Below the pieces are notes generated by a model. That model ran no database searches. It had not been told where the DNA came from and saw only the letters and a program-made list of their open reading frames with translations. A program made the translations under genes and the position numbers. This document shows positions 19,090-26,745 of a stretch of 64,000 nt of DNA, in pieces (position 1 is the stretch's first letter; each line of letters starts with the position of its first letter). Source of the DNA: Opacimonas viscosa (GTDB taxonomy: Bacteria > Pseudomonadota > Gammaproteobacteria > Enterobacterales > Alteromonadaceae); assembly GCF_024199005.1 (NCBI RefSeq), contig NZ_JANATA010000001.1, positions 310,001-374,000 on the forward strand, read 5' to 3'.

Positions 19090-20142
19090 TTACTTCTGGA
19101 GAATTTGTTCGGGCGTGTATTGTACCCTAGGCTTGCCTGAAATGCGGTCCTGCTCCGCTTGTTTCAAACTTTGATAAACAGCGGTATTAACAGGTACAGC
19201 TACGTGGTGTTCTTGTGCCAGACGTAGAGTAGAACCGTTGATAAAGTCAATTTCAGTCGTCCTGCGATACTCCAAATCCCACCACATTGAGAGACGAGCT
19301 TGAGGATCTATAGCGACCATTGATTTAGCCACCTTAGTAAAAATCCGTGTTGGTAGTTTTAAAACATATGGTACTAGAGCTGCGGGTACAGTCGTTATTT
19401 TAGGCAAAGAAATACCAGCCACACGACACACTTTGACATGTTCTTGCATCATATCCGCGACGATTCTGCGATACCCAGAATCAAGGAGCATCGCTTGCAA
19501 AGGCAAATTAGCTAAAGCATTCACCGAATTAGTCAGGTTTAATTGTATTTTTGCCCATAACAACGCATCCATATCTTTGCACATAGCTACTGGAAAAGTA
19601 GCACAATGCAAAGCCTGTCCAATCTGTGCTAATAGTAGACTCTCTTTCAATCCTGGGTTGTCCGCTTGGGTGCGCGTAATTTTTTCAAAAGCAATCGTTC
19701 CAGATGAACTGCGTTTGAACTCACCTAACTGTGCACTAACCACATTAAAGGGAAACATTATCCGCAGTACCTTATTTTGCGGAAAAACCGCTTCGATAAG
19801 CTGATGAGAACCTACCCCATTTTGACACATCAAAATCAGGGTATTGGGGCCAACGACTTTTTGTAAGTCAGGAATAATAGCCTCTAGACTAGTACACTTT
19901 ACTGTTACCCAGACCACATCAAAATTTTGTTTCAATGTCGTAATATCAGCCGTAAATGTATGTGGGGGAAGTGCTACCTCCCAGGAGGTATCGGCATAAT
20001 CAGAAATGGTCAAACTTTGGTTGAAATGTTGAGCAAAACTAGGGCGACCCAGTGCACGAGTAGGATAATTAGCACGCACAAGATGTGCGCAAAGATATGA
20101 CCCAATCAGCCCGGTTCCAAATACTAAATGTTGCTGCCTCAT
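19090..20142 (-). CDS. 2-Dehydropantoate 2-reductase (ketopantoate reductase) family
   Basis: NADPH-dependent reductase of 350 aa. The N-terminal GTGLIGSYL (8-16) is the Rossmann phosphate loop, and VKCTSLE followed by LMCQNGVGS is the typical PanE second block. The C-terminal helical domain carries KIQLNLTNSVNALANLP, where the family's catalytic Lys and Asn lie. Length is somewhat greater than E. coli PanE (303 aa), so a paralogue acting on another 2-keto acid is possible. No pantothenate gene is nearby. It stands alone, divergent from a glycosyltransferase. Confidence 0.8.
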   Translation of the reverse strand: MRQQHLVFGTGLIGSYLCAHLVRANYPTRALGRPSFAQHFNQSLTISDYADTSWEVALPPHTFTADITTLKQNFDVVWVTVKCTSLEAIIPDLQKVVGPNTLILMCQNGVGSHQLIEAVFPQNKVLRIMFPFNVVSAQLGEFKRSSSGTIAFEKITRTQADNPGLKESLLLAQIGQALHCATFPVAMCKDMDALLWAKIQLNLTNSVNALANLPLQAMLLDSGYRRIVADMMQEHVKVCRVAGISLPKITTVPAALVPYVLKLPTRIFTKVAKSMVAIDPQARLSMWWDLEYRRTTEIDFINGSTLRLAQEHHVAVPVNTAVYQSLKQAEQDRISGKPRVQYTPEQILQK

Positions 20143-20219
20143 GCTAATATACTCTTCTTATTATAATACCTAACATGCTACGTCTATTCGTTTTCATAGA
20201 CAAGTTGCAAGAGGAAAAT

Positions 20220-21542
20220 ATGGCACCCATTGCGTTTATTATTGGTACTGTATGGCCTGAGCCAAGAAGTTCAGCGGCTGGCCAACATTTGTTGAGTTTG
20301 CTGTCCGAGTTAAAACAGTTAGGCTATATCATACATTTTGCCTCTACTGCTCAGCGTTCAGAGAACAGTGAAGGGCTTGATGAGCTAGGATGTGTAGTTC
20401 ATGAGATCGTGTTAAATGACAGTAGTTTTGACCAACTTATCGCACAGTTACAGCCAGAAATAGCAGTATTTGATCGGTTTATGATTGAAGAACAGTTTTC
20501 ATGGCGAATCAAAAAAGTGGCGCCAAATACATGTTTAATTCTAGATACCGAAGATTTTCATTCCCTGCGTTATTTACGCCATCAGATAGTGAAAAAACAC
20601 CCGGAACAAGCCGTCGATATCCCTAGTTTATTAGAGATTAATGCTGGGCCTGGACCTTTCCAAGGGTGTCTCAACTCAGACTTCGCAGTGCGCGAAATTG
20701 CTAGTATGTGGCGTTGTGATATCAACTTGATCATTTCACAAGCTGAAGTGGCGTTATTACATACTTATTATGGCTTACCCAAGAACATACTCCATTATTG
20801 TCCTTTCTTGATGGCCAATGATGGTGCTGAGCTCGGTACTCCAAGGGCCATCGATAAGCGCAAAGACTTTGTGTTTATTGGTAATTATCGTCATGCGCCT
20901 AATTGGGATGCCGTCCAAATACTCGCCAAACACCTTTGGCCGCTAATTAGAAAGCAATTACCGCAGGCAAAGTGTCGTATATATGGAGCTTATACACCTG
21001 AAAAAGCGCAACAATTCCATAACCCCAAACAAGGACTATTAATATCTGGCTGGGCCAAAGATGCCCAAGCCACTATCCAAGAAGCACGCGTGCACCTTGT
21101 TCCCCTACGCTTCGGTGCTGGTCTAAAAGGCAAAATTTTTGATTCACTGAGAGTAGGCACGCCTTGTGTCGGCTCTGATATCGCTTGGGAAGGTATTTCT
21201 ACAGACGTCACCGCACATTCATTACTAACCCTCAACGATTATGAGAATTTTGCTGAGCAGGCGGTTGCGTTATATGCAGATGAGGACAAATGGTTGACAG
21301 AGCAAGTAAAAGGCCAGCAAATACTAGAAAATGACTTTGTGTATACGACACACAGTGCGGCATTAAAAAACAAAATCCAAACTGTCACGCAGGATCTGAA
21401 TACGCATAGAGCTCCCTTGTTTATGCAAAAGATGCTCGAGCAAACTCAATATCGAGCCACCCGATTCATGTCCCAGTGGATTGAAGCTAAGCAGACAATC
21501 GAGCAATTACGTGATGCAGACCTTCCACCCGAGACTGACTAA
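20220..21542 (+). CDS. Glycosyltransferase (GT-B fold, group 1-like)
   Basis: Predicted cytosolic GT-B glycosyltransferase of 440 aa. I chose the ATG at 20220, where GAGGA (20211-20215) lies just upstream; an ATG 15 codons earlier has no RBS. The N-terminal domain begins AFIIGTVWPEPRSSAAGQH. The C-terminal donor domain has FIGNYRHAPNWDAV and HLVPLRFGAGLKGKIFDSL, the usual site of sugar-nucleotide binding. Substrate is unknown and no polysaccharide cluster surrounds it. Its last 56 bp overlap the 3' end of the SufS-SufE-like gene on the opposite strand. Confidence 0.8.
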   Translation: MAPIAFIIGTVWPEPRSSAAGQHLLSLLSELKQLGYIIHFASTAQRSENSEGLDELGCVVHEIVLNDSSFDQLIAQLQPEIAVFDRFMIEEQFSWRIKKVAPNTCLILDTEDFHSLRYLRHQIVKKHPEQAVDIPSLLEINAGPGPFQGCLNSDFAVREIASMWRCDINLIISQAEVALLHTYYGLPKNILHYCPFLMANDGAELGTPRAIDKRKDFVFIGNYRHAPNWDAVQILAKHLWPLIRKQLPQAKCRIYGAYTPEKAQQFHNPKQGLLISGWAKDAQATIQEARVHLVPLRFGAGLKGKIFDSLRVGTPCVGSDIAWEGISTDVTAHSLLTLNDYENFAEQAVALYADEDKWLTEQVKGQQILENDFVYTTHSAALKNKIQTVTQDLNTHRAPLFMQKMLEQTQYRATRFMSQWIEAKQTIEQLRDADLPPETD

Positions 21543-23217
21543 GTTGACGCAAAATACCTAAGTTGTGTAAGTATGTCGTCAAGTCACAAGGTGGTGCTTG
21601 TTGCGAGCTCACTCCTGTAGCCAAATCATGATTTGCTTTTTCTAGCAATATGGCTAGCAAACCTCTCACTATTTTACTACTGGCGTAACCTTGCCAAAAG
21701 GAGGTTTGTGGGTCCTGTGCTAACCACACATCGACTTCACACCCCGCTACATGGTGCTGTGCAGTTCGTAAACTGTCATCTAACAATGGACAATCTTTAC
21801 TTGCCAACATTAACAAACGCAAGACCTGTTCATACGACAGACCTGGGGCAAACTTGCTTTCAAGGGGTAAATGAAAATGTTCATTTACGAAAGAATTGCC
21901 CTGCGGTGCTGCTGGCGTCTGTGTTGCTTTGCTGCTTTGCCCTGTGTTTTTGTACTGGGCTGCTTCTTGCGACTCCGGCATGGGTATTGGATGAAACTCA
22001 ACAGCTGGACTGCCTAACAAAGCAAGCGCTCGGTCTAGATGTGTAAAAAAATATTCAACCTCTGATAATGTATTATACGCACACAATGAAATACGGCATG
22101 ATCCCGTAATACCCAATGCTTGATTTAATGGCATCGCACAATGGTGCCCTACTCTTAGCGCAATCTTTACTTCGTCTAAGATACGCAAAAGATCGTAAGC
22201 ATCGATATCCTGGACGGTAAAACTAAATACCGGCACATGAGACTTAGGCTCTGAATGAGTGCTTAATAAACGTACTTCAGGGCGTTTGCGAAACTCACCA
22301 AGCGTATATTGATACAGTAACGATTCTTGGTGCTCTATTTCACTACGATGTTCAGCAATATATTCTACTGCTTTAGCGAGCGCTAGTACCCCAGGAACAT
22401 TTGGCGTCCCGGCTTCAAATTTCAAAGCACCAGTCTGCCAGGTGCTGTGTGCTAATGTGACCTGTTGTACCATTTCTCCACCGAGTTGGACGGGTGGTAA
22501 TTCAGATAAAATGTTCGGTGCTACATAACAAAAACCAATCCCCATTGGGGCAAACATTTTATGACCACTCGCCACATACATATCGCACCCCAAACGAGTC
22601 ACCGAGACGGGAAAATGTGCCAAAGCTTGAGTGCCGTCAACTACCGTTAGGGCTTTACACTGACGAGCTTTTGCGCAGATTTCGGCAGCCGGAAACACCA
22701 CACCCAAAGCATTTGAGACATGGGCAAATGCAACTAATGCGGTATCCTCAGAGATTTTTTCACTCAGTGCAAAAAAGTCAATATCACCATTTTTATCAAT
22801 ACCATGGTAGGTTACGCGTAACCCCAACTGTTGGGCTAAGCGTTGCCAAGGTAATAGATTAGCATGATGTTCACTCTCTAGTAGTAAAATTTCTGTACCA
22901 ACGAGCATGCTAGGGTTTTGTTGTAAACTCAAAGCCAATAAATTTATACTGTCTGTCGCCCCTTTGGTCCATATGATGGATTGTGGATCATCGGCGTGTA
23001 AAAAATCAGCAAGCGTCATTCGAGCGTCTTCAAATTTATCGGTGACCCGACTTGCTAAACCATAGGATGAACGATGCACATTGGTATTATCCGACACTAG
23101 ACTAGTCATAACACTATCAATCACACACTGAGGCTTATGTGTGGTGGCAGCATTGTCTAAATAAACAATGTCATTTTTTGCATGAAAAAATGGAAAATCG
23201 TCACGGATCATAGTCAT
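21487..23217 (-). CDS. Fused cysteine desulfurase-sulfur acceptor (SufS/CsdA + SufE/CsdE)
   Basis: Two-domain protein of 576 aa. Residues 1-405 are a class V, PLP-dependent cysteine desulfurase of the SufS/CsdA type: PLP Lys220 in SGHKMF and active-site Cys360 in RVGHHCAMP. A low-complexity linker (about 410-450, rich in Q, A, S, P, T) follows. Residues about 452-576 are SufE/CsdE-like, with acceptor Cys493 in AGCEVDVW and the family's C-terminal SQSRVEGLHHVIARL. The desulfurase would pass persulfide directly to its fused acceptor. No suf or csd partner (sufBCD, tcdA) is nearby. It may serve Fe-S assembly or tRNA modification; that choice is open. Confidence 0.88.
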   Translation of the reverse strand: MTMIRDDFPFFHAKNDIVYLDNAATTHKPQCVIDSVMTSLVSDNTNVHRSSYGLASRVTDKFEDARMTLADFLHADDPQSIIWTKGATDSINLLALSLQQNPSMLVGTEILLLESEHHANLLPWQRLAQQLGLRVTYHGIDKNGDIDFFALSEKISEDTALVAFAHVSNALGVVFPAAEICAKARQCKALTVVDGTQALAHFPVSVTRLGCDMYVASGHKMFAPMGIGFCYVAPNILSELPPVQLGGEMVQQVTLAHSTWQTGALKFEAGTPNVPGVLALAKAVEYIAEHRSEIEHQESLLYQYTLGEFRKRPEVRLLSTHSEPKSHVPVFSFTVQDIDAYDLLRILDEVKIALRVGHHCAMPLNQALGITGSCRISLCAYNTLSEVEYFFTHLDRALALLGSPAVEFHPIPMPESQEAAQYKNTGQSSKATQTPAAPQGNSFVNEHFHLPLESKFAPGLSYEQVLRLLMLASKDCPLLDDSLRTAQHHVAGCEVDVWLAQDPQTSFWQGYASSKIVRGLLAILLEKANHDLATGVSSQQAPPCDLTTYLHNLGILRQLSQSRVEGLHHVIARLSA

Positions 23218-23366
23218 CGGTTAGTCTAGGTTTGAGTAATGCAATTTTCGCATGCTTGTGCCTTAAATCCAAATTAATCTAATGGTACACTCTCTTTCGT
23301 TGCTACCATCAAATTTTGCTCATAGGCAAGTCTCTTTCATCAAATGTATATGGAAAATTAACGATC

Positions 23367-24014
23367 ATGACCGATCTAGAAATGTTCAGCCTCATGCTCT
23401 ATCTCGGGATATTTTTTTATGTCTGTAAACAAATAAACTGGGCATATTTGGTAACCCAAAAACATGTACAGCACTTGATCTTTGGTTCTACTGCCGCACT
23501 ATTTTTTTTGTGGACTTTTCGCGCAGGAATATATGAGGGTTTACATGTACACTTCCTGTGGTTAAGCGCGTTAACGCTAACTTTGGGCTTTCGTTATGCC
23601 ATTCTTGTGACGGGTATTGTATTGCTAGCATTGACGGTTGTGGGCAAAGAAACATGGTCCATGTTTGGTGCTAATGGCTTATTTGGTGCGATGCTCCCGA
23701 TTATGTTGACCTACGCAATTTATAGCTTTGCTTTTCATCGGGTACCAAGGCATTTATTTGTTTACGTATTTTTGTGTAGTTTTTTCCCAGGTGCACTAAT
23801 CATTGCAGTAAAAATGGGACTTTTAGGTGGTTTTTATGCATTGAATGGCCTCCATTCTTGGCAAATCGTCGTGGATAATTATGAAGTCCTTATCCCATTG
23901 TTATTATTTCCAGAAGCCATGTTGAATGGTATGACAATGACCTTGCTGATTATTTATAAACCACATTGGGTATATACATGGAACGACGAAAGCTTTCTTG
24001 ATCCTGAAACATAA
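23367..24014 (+). CDS. Polytopic membrane protein (possibly COG3235/CbiM-like)
   Basis: Inner-membrane protein of about 215 aa with roughly six to seven hydrophobic segments. Stretches such as TLGFRYAILVTGIVLLALTVV and the tail with FPEAMLNGMTM resemble an uncharacterised family related to energy-coupling-factor transporter S-components/CbiM; this is recollection and not certain. The ATG at 23367 is chosen over an upstream in-frame TTG at 23316, but the RBS is weak in both cases. It diverges from the SufS-SufE fusion and ends before a weak hairpin. Function unknown. Confidence 0.65.
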   Translation: MTDLEMFSLMLYLGIFFYVCKQINWAYLVTQKHVQHLIFGSTAALFFLWTFRAGIYEGLHVHFLWLSALTLTLGFRYAILVTGIVLLALTVVGKETWSMFGANGLFGAMLPIMLTYAIYSFAFHRVPRHLFVYVFLCSFFPGALIIAVKMGLLGGFYALNGLHSWQIVVDNYEVLIPLLLFPEAMLNGMTMTLLIIYKPHWVYTWNDESFLDPET

Positions 24015-24070
24015 GCACTACGCAAGTTTTTGTAGATGCTGAAATTCAGGGTTTAGACTGATGTAAAAAG

Positions 24071-24100
24071 AAACCTCCAAGATACATACATAGAGGTTTT
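24071..24100. terminator. Weak hairpin, possible terminator
   Basis: AAACCTC (24071-24077) pairs with GAGGTTT (24093-24099), followed by TT. Seven-bp stem with a long loop, between two convergent genes. The rest of the 240-bp gap shows only the short direct repeat TCTGCCCTGC. Confidence 0.4.
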
Positions 24101-24256
24101 TAATTGCATCTATAATTGCGTATCAGCGCTGTGCAACAGGCTATATGTCTGCCCTGCATCTATAGGTCTGCCCTGCGTACTGTCTTGGACTTTTTCTTGT
24201 CACCTTCCCTTTGGGCAAACTCACACTGAGCTGAACACTAAGCTAACGGAAAAGTG

Positions 24257-24811
24257 TCAAAGTAAGTCTAAGATATTGGCTAAATCAGACTTCCCTGAGC
24301 GAATTTCTTCTTTGCTAAGCCCCGTGACTTCATGAGGGAATACAATCCATTCATCTGTTTCTTTAATAAAATAATCAGGGGTAATGGATGTTTTATTATT
24401 TTGTGGTTTATACCAAGGGCACGCCACCTTTATTGATTTAGGCGTATTGTTGCGCATTTGTTGTTTGATTTGTTTTAACAATGCCTCTACAGAGCGACCT
24501 GAATCAAATACATCATCAACAATTAACAACTTATCTGTTGCATTGGCATTTTCAATAAGATAGTGCAGGCCGTGCACTTTTATTTCCCTAGATTGTTGAC
24601 CAATGCCATAGTATGAGGATGTTCTAACCGCAATATGATCTGTGGCAGTCTCCTTGTATTCGAAATATTCTTGTACCGCAATACCAATTGGGGCACCACC
24701 ACGCCAAATACCAATAATAAACTCGGGTCTAAAGCCACTTTCATAGACTTGATGTGCTAAACGAAAAGAGTCTTCTAGAAGCTCTTGTGCCGAAATAAAG
24801 TATTTATCCAT
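24257..24811 (-). CDS. Purine-type phosphoribosyltransferase
   Basis: Type I phosphoribosyltransferase of 184 aa, predicted to salvage hypoxanthine, guanine or xanthine with PRPP. The PRPP loop is LLIVDDVFDSGRSVEAL (about 94-110), with IGIWRGGAPIG for the upstream pyrophosphate loop. The C-terminal EWIVFPHEVTG supplies the aromatic purine-stacking region. It is similar in size to hypoxanthine and xanthine-guanine enzymes; base preference cannot be read. It follows the LolC/E-like gene by 32 bp on the same strand. Confidence 0.8.
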   Translation of the reverse strand: MDKYFISAQELLEDSFRLAHQVYESGFRPEFIIGIWRGGAPIGIAVQEYFEYKETATDHIAVRTSSYYGIGQQSREIKVHGLHYLIENANATDKLLIVDDVFDSGRSVEALLKQIKQQMRNNTPKSIKVACPWYKPQNNKTSITPDYFIKETDEWIVFPHEVTGLSKEEIRSGKSDLANILDLL

Positions 24812-24843
24812 TAGGGATATCCTGGCTGAAAAGAATTAATATG

Positions 24844-26034
24844 TTAATCATACTTTAGATGAGTAGCAGGTGTCACTTTTAACGCTTTAAGTGCTGAAGG
24901 AATAGTCGCTAACAGGCACAACAAAATGGCAATGACAACAATACCAAAAATTTGCCATGGTGCGATTAATACAGGGATCGGGTCTCCGGTTACAGCCAAT
25001 GCGATAGGTACTTGGAAAAAAATTAACAATGGATTTAATAAATACACAGCAGTAATGCCCAAAACGGTGCCCAAAATTGTCCCTTTCAGGCTATTAAATA
25101 CACCGTTAAACATAAAGACTTGGACTATCTGACTTCGCGTGAAACCTTGAGTCTGGAGAATAGCTATATCTGATTGTTTTTCAGTCACAACCATCACCAA
25201 TGCAGAAATGACGTTGAATGCGGCTACAGCAATAACTAACAATAGCATCATACCCATCATGTTTTTTTCCATTTTCACCGCATCAAATAAAGGACCTTGT
25301 ACCGAGCGCCACGTCGCCGTGACATAATCCATCTCACTGTCTGATAGGCTGTCAGCTAAAACGTGTTCAAACGCAAAAGCATCATACAAAAACAATCGAG
25401 TTTGAGGCTCACGTTGCTGACTGAGACGTTGAACATCAGCAAGTGCCATAAATGCCATTTCTGTATCAGCACTGGATTGCAAACTAAATACACCTGATAC
25501 AGTCACTCGTCTCTGCACTGGTACCTGTCCAAGTGGTGTAAAGCGACTTACGGATGGGATCAATACACGAATACTATCGCCTACTTCCACATTTAATTTA
25601 CGAGCCAAAGCCAAGCCAAGGACAATATTATACTGTCTGGGTTGTAACGTATCTAATTGTCGCAACAATGGGAACAAGGAGGGCCCACTGGCATTTGGAA
25701 TACCTTGTAACATCACTCCATTTAACTCTCCAGGTGTTTGAATCAAGGCTTGGGTAGTCACAAAAGAAGATCTCGCCCGGATCTCTTTATGCTGAGCCAG
25801 TTTATCTAAGGTAACTTGTGGTGTAGCAGATGACAGTACGATATGAGGCACAACACCTAACACGCGTTCTTTTAGTTGTTGTTCTAGTCCATTCATGACC
25901 GAAAGGACGACTATCAGGGCCAGTATGCCCAAACTCAAGCCTAACACCGAGAAGAAATTAATAAATGCTACAAAACTGTTACTGTTTTTCGTGTGGCTAT
26001 AGCGAAAGCCAATCCGTGCCGATATAGGGATCAT
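24844..26034 (-). CDS. LolC/LolE-like ABC transporter permease
   Basis: Inner-membrane permease of 396 aa with the MacB/LolCE topology: one N-terminal segment (about 20-45), a large periplasmic domain (about 50-260), then three C-terminal segments. The start IGFRYSHTKNSNSFVAFI and VLSVMNGLEQQLKERVLG are highly typical of LolC and LolE, which release lipoproteins from the inner membrane for LolA. Its cognate ATPase lolD and a second permease are not adjacent, although the nearby mfd recalls the E. coli mfd to lolCDE neighbourhood. It may pair with LolD encoded elsewhere or act as a homodimeric LolF-like permease. Confidence 0.83.
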   Translation of the reverse strand: MIPISARIGFRYSHTKNSNSFVAFINFFSVLGLSLGILALIVVLSVMNGLEQQLKERVLGVVPHIVLSSATPQVTLDKLAQHKEIRARSSFVTTQALIQTPGELNGVMLQGIPNASGPSLFPLLRQLDTLQPRQYNIVLGLALARKLNVEVGDSIRVLIPSVSRFTPLGQVPVQRRVTVSGVFSLQSSADTEMAFMALADVQRLSQQREPQTRLFLYDAFAFEHVLADSLSDSEMDYVTATWRSVQGPLFDAVKMEKNMMGMMLLLVIAVAAFNVISALVMVVTEKQSDIAILQTQGFTRSQIVQVFMFNGVFNSLKGTILGTVLGITAVYLLNPLLIFFQVPIALAVTGDPIPVLIAPWQIFGIVVIAILLCLLATIPSALKALKVTPATHLKYD

Positions 26035-26110
26035 AAAACATCAGTCTGCCGTGTAGATATCCAACATAATACGTTATAATTAAACACACTGACAAGGAGT
26101 AAGGTTTGTT

Positions 26111-26731
26111 ATGACTACAAATAACGATGTAACACCCATACCTAAAGTATCACTTGAAGATAAACGAAATGAATATGCTGCGTTTTTCATGCTCGCATAT
26201 CCTGTCGCAATGAATGTACGATGGTTAGATACCACCCATCCAGAACCTGATGAAGCATTGTTGTTGCGGACAATGCCTGATGCTTTTTTGATTGCAAATG
26301 AAGCTGCGGCACTCCAACAAACCGCTTTACGCCCAATCCCTAGCCTTGGGGAAGCAGGTGTAGCCCTTAGCGCATACTTAACGCTACAATCGCGTAAAGT
26401 GGATTTGATGATGTCTCATATATTGCAGCAGCAAGATGATCCTGCTCGGCGCTTTATGAGTGATAAAATTGGTGGTGCTGGTGTTGCATTTACGCATCTT
26501 ACTCCTGTTGAATTAGGCACTTATGCCGAAGTGAAGTTATTTATTCAAGAAGAAGCGGCGGCGGTTTTTTGTTATGCTGAAGTGATTTCATGTGATCCCA
26601 AACCAGATAGTTCCGGGTATAATATAGCCTTGCTATTTAACGCCATTCGTGAAGACGACCAAGAAACATTGGTACGTTGTACAATGCATTTACAAACCAA
26701 ACAACTCCGCGCACGTAAACAAACTGACTGA
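26111..26731 (+). CDS. PilZ-like domain protein
   Basis: Protein of 206 aa with a C-terminal PilZ-like beta barrel (about 95-195). The c-di-GMP motifs are degenerate: ARRF precedes the barrel where RxxxR is expected, and MSDKIGGAGVAF stands where D/NxSxxG is expected. The N-terminal 90 residues show no recognisable domain. It lies 14 bp before mfd and is probably co-transcribed with it. It may be a PilZ fold that no longer binds c-di-GMP; assignment rests on pattern recognition. Confidence 0.65.
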   Translation: MTTNNDVTPIPKVSLEDKRNEYAAFFMLAYPVAMNVRWLDTTHPEPDEALLLRTMPDAFLIANEAAALQQTALRPIPSLGEAGVALSAYLTLQSRKVDLMMSHILQQQDDPARRFMSDKIGGAGVAFTHLTPVELGTYAEVKLFIQEEAAAVFCYAEVISCDPKPDSSGYNIALLFNAIREDDQETLVRCTMHLQTKQLRARKQTD

Positions 26732-26745
26732 GAACTTCCATTTCT

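Noticed and set aside
21633-22046. 137-aa Leu/Cys-rich ORF opposite the SufS-SufE fusion
   Set aside because: It is antisense to the conserved SufE-like domain and linker; hydrophobic look comes from the reverse of those codons.
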